Shown: piece after piece, positions 20,654-26,269 of the stretch
Layout: each line of letters opens with the position of its first letter
How positions within the stretch are numbered: the first letter of the stretch is position 1
Source: a virus
Virus record (IMG/VR): IMGVR_UViG_3300033144_003003
Location: 1-26,269 of that record
Strand: one strand, 5' to 3'
DNA length: 26,269 nucleotides
Notes under the pieces: model-generated
What the model was told of the DNA's origin: nothing
Databases searched by the model: none
Seen by the model: only the letters and a program-made list of their open reading frames with translations
Translations under genes and position numbers: made by a program

Positions 20654-22381
20654 TTAAACGACTTGTAGCTGTTGCTGCACTGCCAGCTCCTGCTCTTGCT
20701 GGGCTGCTAGTGCCTGCTCTTGCCGTTGTCGTTCAAAGAAAATTGCTGTTTGCTGCAGAAGCTCCTGTTTCCCAGGCATGTCCGACAGCGTGATAATCAG
20801 CTGGCTGGCGATCTCCGGCGGGATGATGCCGCCCTTCGCAGCCTCCACTACCTGCGAAAGCTGCAGCTGCTTGACGGTGTTGAATTGCTCGACTTCCTTG
20901 AGTACCACATCGAAGTGGAGCAGGTCATCGATCTGATTGATCTTGACCATTTTGCCGGTTTCTTCGTCCTGGCGCTCACCGTTCAATTCGATGAAGTTGT
21001 TAAAGCCATTGATCTGCGTGATCCGTACCACTCGGCTCTCGTTGTAGAACTGGCCGATCAGCCGCAGCGTGATGTTCGCCACCTGCCGGCGCGTGAAGAA
21101 AAGGTTTTCGATGATGCTCGTCTGCATCGAACTGCCCTGCAGCAGCCGACTTGATTCCTGCAGCGCGCTGCGGGCGTTGGTGCCGCCGATCCCCAGCGTG
21201 GCATCGTTGACGCCGGATACGCGCTGGCTCATGGCGAGAAGGAAATTCATGTTCTGCATAAGCAGCTGAGATTCGTTGACATGATCCAGCAGCTGCACCG
21301 CGCCCAGCCGTCCTGGCTGAACCATGATGACGCCATCGGGCTTGGCGATCTCTTCACGCATCTCTTCGGGGTTGTCGATGGCGCCCTCTTCGGCCATTAC
21401 CTGTCGGGCCGACTGTGCCCAGATGTACTTGGATTGAGACTTGTTGAGCGCATCCTGTATCGATAACAGAAATTCAACGATGCCCTGCGGCTCGCCCTTG
21501 CGGTTGCGGAAGGCATAGAACGAAATCAGCGGGAAGATGTTGGCCTTGTATGGCGAAGGATTCATCGCATCGTTATTGCCATCTTCGTCAGGATCGACGC
21601 CTTCCAAAAAGACGTTGGACATCCAAATGGTGTGGCGGATCTCGCCGGTCTCGTCCTTGTACCAAGTATCGTTCACGGCTACACGCCGGCGGCGATCGTC
21701 AAAGATTGTGTCGATGTCGACGCCGCGAGACTGAGCGGTATGCTCGTGACCCTTGAAGTCTGCGGTAACGGCGCTGGTCAGCAGGCTCATTTCCTGAAGG
21801 ATCATGTCCTTCTTTTCGGGGAACTCGTCTATCAGCTGGTCGCGGTCCATCCACACCTGACGAATGATGAACCGTGCGTCAGTGGAGTCGGGCTTCTTGC
21901 TGTAGGGGTCCGCGTAGACCTCGTCCCATGGGATATGATTGACCTCGACTTCGTTGCGGCCAGACTCGTCATTGACGCTTACTTCAATCCAGCCGGCACC
22001 ACCAATGACACCTTCTCGGAATGTTTTTCCCAGGTAATAGTCAAAGCTGTTGTCATCGAATACCTGCTTAAGCAGCTTGGTGAGGATGTCCGACATCGGC
22101 CCATCATCCGGCTCGCGGCCGACTACCTGGATGTCGGCGCGGCGCTGCTGCTCAAGGGCAAGGATCTGATCGACAGTTGGCCGGATGATGTTTAAGACGC
22201 TGGCTTGTTGGCCGCGTATCATCAACTGCTCTATGTCGGCAGCTGACCACTGGTCGCCATCGTAATATCGGTAATTAGCGGTATTCCGCTGCCGCCAATC
22301 CTGCTGAAAGAGTACCGCAGAGGATAGCATTCGCTGGAATTTGTGATCCGGAAACTGAAATTTTGCTACATCATCTGCCAT
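20654..22381 (-). CDS. Portal protein, P22-like (575 aa)
   Basis: The frame extends to a TTG at 22411, but ATG 22381 (MADDVAKFQFPDHK) is the better start; neither has a clear Shine-Dalgarno site. The N-terminal part has YYDGDQWSAADIEQLMIRGQ, followed by VLNIIRPTVDQILALEQQRR, the characteristic 'N.iRp.vdqi...e.qrr.di' signature of P22-type portals. Later blocks are IPWDEVYADPYSKKP and DARFIIRQVWMDRDQLIDEF. The stem region is predicted around VNESQLLMQNMNFLLAMSQR. The C-terminus is Gln-rich (ERQRQEQALAAQQEQE), a short crown-like helix; P22 gp1 is longer (725 residues). It forms the dodecameric ring for packaging and ejection, next to terminase upstream and scaffold downstream. Confidence 0.88.
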   Translation of the reverse strand: MADDVAKFQFPDHKFQRMLSSAVLFQQDWRQRNTANYRYYDGDQWSAADIEQLMIRGQQASVLNIIRPTVDQILALEQQRRADIQVVGREPDDGPMSDILTKLLKQVFDDNSFDYYLGKTFREGVIGGAGWIEVSVNDESGRNEVEVNHIPWDEVYADPYSKKPDSTDARFIIRQVWMDRDQLIDEFPEKKDMILQEMSLLTSAVTADFKGHEHTAQSRGVDIDTIFDDRRRRVAVNDTWYKDETGEIRHTIWMSNVFLEGVDPDEDGNNDAMNPSPYKANIFPLISFYAFRNRKGEPQGIVEFLLSIQDALNKSQSKYIWAQSARQVMAEEGAIDNPEEMREEIAKPDGVIMVQPGRLGAVQLLDHVNESQLLMQNMNFLLAMSQRVSGVNDATLGIGGTNARSALQESSRLLQGSSMQTSIIENLFFTRRQVANITLRLIGQFYNESRVVRITQINGFNNFIELNGERQDEETGKMVKINQIDDLLHFDVVLKEVEQFNTVKQLQLSQVVEAAKGGIIPPEIASQLIITLSDMPGKQELLQQTAIFFERQRQEQALAAQQEQELAVQQQLQVV

Positions 22382-22450
22382 AATTGCGTGATGAGAACAC
22401 AACAACGACAATGCAAGCTACGTATCACCGGAAAATACAAAGATTGCTTT

Positions 22451-23989
22451 CTACAGAAGCTTCCAGCGTTCGGCAAGTTGCTCTTGTTTGCCGTGGGCTT
22501 TGCGCTTCTTGGTGTGCGTCTTGCCCGCCTTCAGCTTCCAATCGGCGTAGAAAGTGAGGATAAGCGCATCTGCAAGGTCTGGCGAAACGCCGAAATTCTT
22601 ACGGATGTTGTCCTTGGGATCAACGTAGACGCAGCCGCCGCGATACTCGAAATTGGGCATTGCCAATTCTTTCGCCAGCTTGCGCATCTCCATGCCCTTC
22701 TCGCAAAAATGCGGATGCTGGTCGCGGAAGAACGCCCGCGCCTGCCACCACAGCCAATCGCGCAGCAGCCGACACTTGGTGCCGCCATCCTCCGGCGGAC
22801 GGGTGTGGACATCGACCGGCAGCGCCGGAATACCCCAGCTGCGCAGGTTGCTGTAGACGCCGGCGCCGATACCGATCACATCGACACACACGTAGCGCGG
22901 TGGTCGGCCCTGCTCGTAAAGCTCCTGGTAGCGACCTCTGACAATCTCGCTGGTTTCGGTCGGATCGTTGCCATGCCATGAGACCACCTCTTCGACATTG
23001 GATCCCTGGCGAACGACATACGAACTGCGGTCGGTTCCCTGCCACGCCACATCCACACCCATCAGTCGCGGCCGGCTAACATCAAGGCTCGGCTCAGAGG
23101 CGAAGCAGCGGTCGATCCACTCCGACTTGATCAGCTGGTCCACTTCGCTGTGCGGGAAGTCGCCCAGCACACGGATGAAGTACTCTGGGCTGTTCAATTC
23201 AAATTCGCGGATGGTATCGTCAACGAACTGTTGACCGACGCGCCCGTTGACCATGATCGTGACCGGCTCGCCGGATGGACTCAGATAGGTGAGCGGGTAG
23301 CGGTTGTGCTCAAGGGTGTCCAGGCAACTCATCTTCATACAATGCCAGCGGCTCGGCCCATGGAAGCAGTCGTAGAAGTACCCCGAAAGCTTCGACGGGT
23401 TGGCGAACATCAATCCGCGCGCATTGGATTCGGAGAAGCTGCCCAGCCCTGAAGTGAAAATGCTCTTGTTGATGCCGGCAGCTTCATCGATCAAGAACAG
23501 CACATTGCCATGCAGCCCCTGCAATGCTTCGGGATTCTCTGGCCGCGCGGTACGCGGCTCGGCGTAGCAGCTGTCGGGCGCCTCGACACAGTAGAAGCGT
23601 TCGCTTGTCTGTATAAACTTGTCCCGCAGAAAGGGTAGCTTCTGCTGCTGCACCAATGAAATCTCTTTCCATACGTTGCCAACCGTCTTACTTGTCGGCG
23701 CGGTGCACGGGATTGTGACCGCTTCACCGATATTCCGGTTACAGGTGATGTGCCAATCCGCAGCAACCGCGAGCGTTCGGGTCTTGCCTACACCGTGACC
23801 ACTGGATACCGCAACGAAGTTCTGCCGGCACAGGGCGCGTAGGATCTCGGCCTGCTGCGGCGTGGGGTATCCGTACTTGTGCGCCTGCAATGCTTCCACC
23901 CAGTACGCCACCGGATCCCGCCGCCAGCGGTGGATGTAAATCGACAGCGCATCGCGCAGATCAAGGATAGCCTTATTGCTTAACTGCAT
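22451..23989 (-). CDS. terL: Terminase large subunit (512 aa)
   Basis: ATG at 23989 overlaps the small-subunit gene by 17 bases. ATPase domain: Walker A SSGHGVGKT at residues 62-70, a TAPTSKTV adenine-binding-like stretch near 97, and Walker B VLFLIDEA at 163-170 with the catalytic Glu at 169. Nuclease domain (RNase H-like): GVDVAWQGTD with D313, CVDVIGIGAGV with D370, and SPDLADALILTF with D471/D474, which together give the expected acidic triad. The length matches P22 gp2-like and Terminase_6-type large subunits. It cuts concatemeric DNA and drives ATP-dependent translocation through the portal. The C-terminus is basic (THTKKRKAHGK), probably for portal docking. All key residues appear present, so it should be active. 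Confidence 0.93.
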   Translation of the reverse strand: MQLSNKAILDLRDALSIYIHRWRRDPVAYWVEALQAHKYGYPTPQQAEILRALCRQNFVAVSSGHGVGKTRTLAVAADWHITCNRNIGEAVTIPCTAPTSKTVGNVWKEISLVQQQKLPFLRDKFIQTSERFYCVEAPDSCYAEPRTARPENPEALQGLHGNVLFLIDEAAGINKSIFTSGLGSFSESNARGLMFANPSKLSGYFYDCFHGPSRWHCMKMSCLDTLEHNRYPLTYLSPSGEPVTIMVNGRVGQQFVDDTIREFELNSPEYFIRVLGDFPHSEVDQLIKSEWIDRCFASEPSLDVSRPRLMGVDVAWQGTDRSSYVVRQGSNVEEVVSWHGNDPTETSEIVRGRYQELYEQGRPPRYVCVDVIGIGAGVYSNLRSWGIPALPVDVHTRPPEDGGTKCRLLRDWLWWQARAFFRDQHPHFCEKGMEMRKLAKELAMPNFEYRGGCVYVDPKDNIRKNFGVSPDLADALILTFYADWKLKAGKTHTKKRKAHGKQEQLAERWKLL

Positions 23990-24500
23990 CGGCTACCCAC
24001 TTGGCAATGTCTTCTTCAGAGAGCAGCGCGGCCTTGCGCTCCAAGTGGTAGTTGTTGACAACAGTCTGGACGCGACCAATAAGATTGATCAGCAGCTGCG
24101 GATCCGTGCCGCCACGGCGCTTGGCAATCATCCGACACTCTGCCATCATCAGCGTTTGCTGCTCCATCAAGGCTTCGACCTTGCGACAGTGAATCGCCAA
24201 AGCACACGCCTTCTGGCTGATATCGTCTATCGTTTGGAGTTGTTCAAGCGCAGCAGATAAGCTAAGAGCCTGGGATTGGAGGTCTTCGTCAAGGTCTTTC
24301 GGTTTGCCCAGGCGACCATGAAGAAATTGGGCTTGCGTCGATGGCGGTAGACTGTCAAAGAAATCCTTGTTTTCTCGTATGGCTTCAAGCGCCTGCCCCA
24401 TAAGAAGCTGCTCAATCTCCGCAGTGGCCCGCCGGCTCTGTTCCAACTCACCGTTGCCGCCGCCGCCGACACGGTTGCCGGTTTTGCGGTGTTTCGCCAT
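23973..24500 (-). CDS. terS: Terminase small subunit (175 aa)
   Basis: ATG at 24500 has AAGGAGG six bases upstream. The gene's 3' end overlaps terL. The basic, Gly-rich N-terminus (MAKHRKTGNRVGGGGNGE) is followed by an all-helical protein with a long central helical pair (QALSLSAALEQLQTIDDISQ, EALMEQQTLMMAECRMIAKR) and a C-terminal segment (EEDIAKWVADAVKQ). Size, helicity and position directly before terL match small terminase subunits, which form a ring that recognises the packaging site and regulates TerL. A classic helix-turn-helix is not obvious, and family similarity is weak, as is common for this group. The first 53 bases overlap the end of the ribbon-helix-helix gene. Confidence 0.75.
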   Translation of the reverse strand: MAKHRKTGNRVGGGGNGELEQSRRATAEIEQLLMGQALEAIRENKDFFDSLPPSTQAQFLHGRLGKPKDLDEDLQSQALSLSAALEQLQTIDDISQKACALAIHCRKVEALMEQQTLMMAECRMIAKRRGGTDPQLLINLIGRVQTVVNNYHLERKAALLSEEDIAKWVADAVKQ

Positions 24501-24636
24501 CTGTAGCCTCCTTCAGGGCAGGCCGCAGCAATCTGTTGATGACATCACCGTAGCTGCGAAAGTGTCGCTGCTTGCGCAGCTCCTCGACCATCAGCCACAC
24601 ATCTTCATCAAACCGTACACTCTTCTGTACTTTCAT
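24448..24636 (-). CDS. Ribbon-helix-helix (Arc/MetJ-type) DNA-binding protein (62 aa)
   Basis: I place the start at ATG 24636; a longer frame to 24729 adds residues that look non-native. After a short strand (MKVQKSVRFDEDVW) come two helices (WLMVEELRKQRHFRSYGDVI and NRLLRPALKEA). This is the Arc/MetJ layout, where the paired N-terminal strand of a dimer contacts DNA. 'RSYGDVINRLL' resembles the usual 'S.sevIn.lL' turn. A basic tail (RRRRQR) ends the protein and overlaps the terS start by 53 bases. It may regulate the packaging operon or the divergent plus-strand gene. The ribosome-binding site is weak, so expression could be coupled to the gene upstream, whose end it overlaps. Confidence 0.7.
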   Translation of the reverse strand: MKVQKSVRFDEDVWLMVEELRKQRHFRSYGDVINRLLRPALKEATDGETPQNRQPCRRRRQR

Positions 24637-24799
24637 TGATTCTCGGCCAGCAATGTGGATTCGCGTTTCCCCGCTGGACCACTCGGACCCAGTCGTTGGG
24701 GGTAAAGGCCAAGCAGATCTTCTCCTCACCGTTCTGCACCCACACCATCCGGTAGTGAGTCGCTGCCAGCTGAGAACCCGATACGTTCTTTCTGCGCAT
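24608..24799 (-). CDS. Small hypothetical protein upstream of the RHH regulator (63 aa)
   Basis: The frame is open from 24862, but that first codon is TTG. In-frame ATGs lie at 24853, 24832 and 24799; I list 24799, which has only a weak AGAG upstream, and the 24832 start is nearly as good. The core (GSQLAATHYRMVWVQNGEEK, then ICLAFTPNDWVRVVQRGNANP) alternates strands with a short helix and looks like a compact alpha/beta domain. I recognise no family. The 3' end overlaps the RHH start by 29 bases, suggesting both are translated from one message. Codon use and the hydrophobic pattern support real coding, but without a strong ribosome-binding site this stays tentative. Confidence 0.5.
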   Translation of the reverse strand: MRRKNVSGSQLAATHYRMVWVQNGEEKICLAFTPNDWVRVVQRGNANPHCWPRINESTEECTV

Positions 24800-24849
24800 G
24801 GTGTTCTCTGTGAGTATGACCTGACCTAGCATCCAACATTTCTGAGAAC
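24731..24849. promoter_or_regulatory. Cluster of GTTCT/AGAAC half-sites (candidate operator)
   Basis: Five copies occur in about 120 bases: GTTCT at 24731, GAGAAC at 24772-24777, GTTCTT at 24785-24790, GTTCTC at 24803-24808 and GAGAAC at 24844-24849. The second and third face each other with a seven-base gap, and the last lies four bases before the -35 of the plus-strand promoter. RHH dimers usually bind short half-sites in arrays, and an RHH gene lies next door. The link is inference. The motif also appears in coding sequence elsewhere, and three copies here lie within the 63-residue gene. Confidence 0.3.
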
Positions 24850-24852
24850 CCA

Positions 24853-24880
24853 TTGACGACAATTCAAGGCGTGATACATT
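24853..24880 (+). promoter_or_regulatory. Sigma70-like promoter with extended -10
   Basis: TTGACG at 24853-24858, a 16-base spacer, then TACATT at 24875-24880 preceded by TGA (extended -10 TGn). The expected start of transcription, about seven bases on, falls at or near the ATG at 24887. It is the best promoter match I found in the window. Confidence 0.55.
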
Positions 24881-24886
24881 TTTTGG

Positions 24887-25207
24887 ATGAACGAAGCAAT
24901 CCCCGCCGAGACCCCTGACGAGATAATGAACCTTGCACGCGCCCGCCTGCCTATCCCGCTCACCGAGCAGCAGGCAACTGTAGCTATCTATGCGATAACC
25001 GACCGCTACGACAAAGCAGTAAAAGAGGCGTTCGCAGCGTCGGACGCGCTGACTAAGGTATGGCTGGAGATCGCCCTTGCTGAAGGCAAAGGTCTACAGT
25101 TCCCGCCTGGAGGAGGAACCAAGGCGATCGAAGAGGATATCAAAACACGGCTGTATAAGATGCGGCTAGCTATGAACTCCCAAGAGGCGAAGGAGTCGCG
25201 GCTTTAG
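24887..25207 (+). CDS. Hypothetical helical protein, possibly leaderless (106 aa)
   Basis: This is the only plus-strand gene. The ATG lies six bases after the -10 element and has no Shine-Dalgarno site, so the transcript may begin at the start codon itself. An internal ATG at 24926 is an alternative start. The protein is mostly helical: TPDEIMNLARARLPIPLTEQ, then QATVAIYAITDRYDKAVKEA, then DALTKVWLEIALAEGKGLQF, ending with a charged helix (IEEDIKTRLYKMRLAMNSQE). No family or catalytic motif is recognised. Its 3' end overlaps the convergent minus-strand gene by 38 bases, so the two may interfere with each other. Isolation on the opposite strand with its own promoter suggests an early or regulatory product. 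Confidence 0.6.
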   Translation: MNEAIPAETPDEIMNLARARLPIPLTEQQATVAIYAITDRYDKAVKEAFAASDALTKVWLEIALAEGKGLQFPPGGGTKAIEEDIKTRLYKMRLAMNSQEAKESRL

Positions 25208-25523
25208 TATCAAGCCAAGGGCCGTAGTGCCGGCTGTCGCGCATATACTCACAGGCTTCTTCCGGCGCGTAGCGCGTCACTTCCGATATTCCACCAATCG
25301 CATAGTACGCAATCGGATCCATTTGGATGTCGCGTCCCATCGAACGATCATGGACAATCCCGTCAATCTCCACCCAGGCATGGCCGTAGGTAACCCCCTC
25401 AAGCAACCCGCAGACTGGACAGATCTCCGCGTGGCACAGCTGGGCGGTCGTTGACCGACCAAATACCCACAGATCCATTATGTGCCTGCCGGCGGATTCG
25501 TAGCAATCACCGGTCGCGGTCAT
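25170..25523 (-). CDS. Papain/transglutaminase-like Cys-His-Asp protein (117 aa)
   Basis: ATG at 25523 overlaps the previous stop by one base (TGATG). The protein opens with ATGDCYESAGRHIMD, where C7 sits at the start of a helix. It then has YGHAWVEIDGIVHDRSMGRD with H48 and D59, then PIAYYAIGGISEVTRYAPEE, and ends HYGPWLDT. The order Cys (helix N-terminus), then 'HAWVE' strand, then 'v.D.s' is the classic C-H-D triad of NlpC/papain/transglutaminase-like folds. Similar short phage proteins exist. A CxxC pair (C35, C38) is unusual and could bind metal or form a disulphide. Likely activities are peptide or amide cleavage or amide transfer; the substrate is unknown. Its 3' end overlaps the plus-strand gene. 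Confidence 0.65.
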   Translation of the reverse strand: MTATGDCYESAGRHIMDLWVFGRSTTAQLCHAEICPVCGLLEGVTYGHAWVEIDGIVHDRSMGRDIQMDPIAYYAIGGISEVTRYAPEEACEYMRDSRHYGPWLDTKAATPSPLGSS

Positions 25524-25876
25524 CACCCAACTTCATCGCATAAAAGGGCGTCTTCCATCCGCTGATTGATCCCCTCGCAGAATCGCTCAGCAACCGCATC
25601 GTCCATAAGATTCATCATGCACTGAATCCCCACCACCACCCCAGCCGCCCACATCGACGCCGGCTGCTCGCGCGTGTTCTGCGGAGCGGCGCAAACCTCC
25701 GCGCTGCACCCCTCCGACAGCATCATCACCGCAGCAATAACCCTGGCAGGACCACCGGCTTCGCTGAGACCCGAAACTTCCTCAACCACCTCGGCCGACT
25801 GCGCCAGCGCGGCAACCGTCGCCGCATAGGCACCCTTCAGCCGCTCGTGCCAATCACCTTCAACTGGTTTAACCAT
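25523..25876 (-). CDS. Hypothetical helical protein (117 aa)
   Basis: I place the start at ATG 25876, where GAGGTG lies about six bases upstream; a GTG three codons earlier overlaps the 29-residue ORF. The protein is mostly alpha-helical: EGDWHERLKGAYAATVAALA, AGGPARVIAAVMMLSEGCSA, ASMWAAGVVVGIQCMMNLMD, then a charged C-terminal helix (INQRMEDALLCDEVG). Hydrophobic stretches are interrupted by charged residues and are too short for confident membrane segments. Four Cys and many Met residues stand out. No family is recognised. It is coupled to the Cys-His-Asp gene by a TGATG overlap, so a joint function is plausible. Confidence 0.6.
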   Translation of the reverse strand: MVKPVEGDWHERLKGAYAATVAALAQSAEVVEEVSGLSEAGGPARVIAAVMMLSEGCSAEVCAAPQNTREQPASMWAAGVVVGIQCMMNLMDDAVAERFCEGINQRMEDALLCDEVG

Positions 25877-25881
25877 TATCT

Positions 25882-25971
25882 TCACCTCGCTAGCCTCAAC
25901 CGTTTTCCAACAGCCTTGTATTCTCCCGTAGAGCTGCTCACCGTGGGCGGAGGTGGACCAAATGGTGGCAC
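25882..25971 (-). CDS. Possible small Pro-rich peptide (29 aa)
   Basis: GTG at 25971 has GGGGGAG five bases upstream and a promoter-like sequence about 30 bases further up. The peptide starts with a run PPFGPPPPTVSSSTGEY and ends basic (KAVGKRLRLAR). Its stop is five bases before the ATG of the next gene, spacing like the rest of this genome. No family is recognised. It could instead be only a leader ORF that couples translation to the downstream genes. It is too short to be called by standard cut-offs, and the evidence rests on start signals and spacing. Confidence 0.4.
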   Translation of the reverse strand: MPPFGPPPPTVSSSTGEYKAVGKRLRLAR

Positions 25972-25997
25972 ACTAACTCCCCCATACTGCAGGCCAT

Positions 25998-26026
25998 ATC
26001 ATACCCCTGTCGTAGCCGTGATACAA
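25998..26026 (-). promoter_or_regulatory. Candidate sigma70-like promoter for the 25,170-25,971 operon
   Basis: Read on the minus strand: TTGTAT, a 17-base spacer, then TATGAT. The -10 is a five-of-six match and the -35 matches at three positions. The expected start would give a short leader containing GGGGGAG and the GTG of the 29-residue ORF. Moderate to weak support. Confidence 0.4.
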
Positions 26027-26141
26027 ACGGAGAAAGCAGGTTCACGGAGAGAAGGTGGCATTAGACATAGCGATCGCCCCCGCCGGGGTCCACGCCCCCC
26101 GCCCCTCCCTACTTCCTACTAAAAGGCGCCGGCAAGCTGCA

Positions 26142-26165
26142 GCCGGCAGCTGCCCCGCTGCCGGC
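26142..26165. other. Perfect GC hairpin (9-bp stem)
   Basis: GCCGGCAGC (26142-26150) and GCTGCCGGC (26157-26165) form a perfect nine-base stem with a six-base loop (TGCCCC). There is no T-run directly after it on either strand, so it is not a clear intrinsic terminator. It lies in the GC-rich region upstream of the minus-strand promoter candidate and could act as a protein-binding or structural element. Confidence 0.6.
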
Positions 26166-26269
26166 CGGCAATAGCGTGCAAGGCTAGTGAAGCCGAGCCT
26201 ACCGCCGCCGGCCGGTGGGGCTTACGGTGGCGATCGCCGGGCGCCAGGCGTCGCGGCCGGCCGGCCGGC

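Larger units (their letters stand above)
25972..26269. other. GC-rich region without a convincing gene
   Basis: I found no reading frame here with a ribosome-binding site and protein-like composition on either strand. The 26,060-26,269 part is much richer in G and C than the rest of the window, with many GCCGGC and CCGG palindromes, two GCGATCGC octamers and a (CCGG)n run at the very edge. It carries the candidate promoter of the 25,170-25,971 operon and a strong hairpin. It could be a genome end, an origin-type region or an assembly boundary. Confidence 0.5.

Noticed and set aside
22343-22981. 212-codon plus-strand frame
   Set aside because: Antisense to the well-supported terL; no start signal or domain.
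25847-26122. 91-codon plus-strand frame in the right-hand region
   Set aside because: Lacks a ribosome-binding site, is Pro/Arg-rich from GC bias, and opposes the start signals of the minus-strand operon.
1-26269. CRISPR array, tRNA, rRNA, insertion sequence, integrase or lysis gene
   Set aside because: I looked for spaced direct repeats, cloverleaf-like sequences, transposase or integrase motifs and holin/endolysin signatures and saw none.

Overview
This window reads as the virion-structure half of a tailed, short-tailed (podovirus-like) bacteriophage genome. The evidence is a colinear minus-strand cassette. Starting from its upstream end on the right, it runs: small and large terminase, P22-like portal, scaffold, N4 gp56/DUF4043-like major capsid protein, decoration-like protein, two tiny basic proteins, head-tail adaptor, fibre-like protein, tail nozzle, a set of internal (ejection) proteins ending in one of 2,848 residues, and then small virion or fibre proteins. 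There is no integrase, lysis, replication or tRNA gene here, so lifestyle cannot be judged. The host is not identifiable. Four GCGATCGC octamers are a weak hint at most.

Layout from right to left. 25,972-26,269 is a GC-rich, palindrome-dense stretch without a convincing gene; a candidate minus-strand promoter lies within it at 25,998-26,026. 25,170-25,971 is a small minus-strand operon: a 29-residue ORF, a helical unknown and a Cys-His-Asp papain/transglutaminase-like protein. 24,887-25,207 is the only plus-strand gene. Its promoter lies so close to the ATG that the message may be leaderless. 24,448-24,799 holds two small minus-strand genes, one a ribbon-helix-helix regulator, next to a cluster of GTTCT/AGAAC half-sites. 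18,137-24,500 is packaging and head assembly. 13,343-18,058 holds the basic proteins and the tail (adaptor, fibre-like, nozzle). 10,206-13,330 holds four internal-protein or ejection-cassette genes. 1,658-10,204 is the giant protein. 1-1,588 holds small virion proteins ending in a LamG-like protein cut by the window edge.

How the genes work together. TerS and TerL package DNA through the portal into a shell of major capsid protein built on the scaffold. The two Lys/Arg-rich peptides may neutralise packaged DNA. The adaptor and nozzle close the portal and form the short tail. The four ejection-cassette proteins and the giant protein probably leave the virion with the DNA. The giant protein looks like a 'polyvalent protein': Ala/Pro linkers join an ADP-ribosyltransferase-like region, a ParB-like region, a possible sliding-clamp-like region, a zinc-metallopeptidase region (HEIGH motif) and a C-terminal LPD38-type region, so it could act on host targets at entry. 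Genes are tightly packed, often with one-base gaps or 1-8 base stop/start overlaps, which suggests translational coupling.

The points most worth a second look are the giant multi-enzyme ejection protein, a large beta-propeller-like insertion inside the head-tail adaptor, a carbohydrate-binding-like insertion in the nozzle, the pair of histone-like peptides, and the isolated plus-strand gene with a putatively leaderless transcript.
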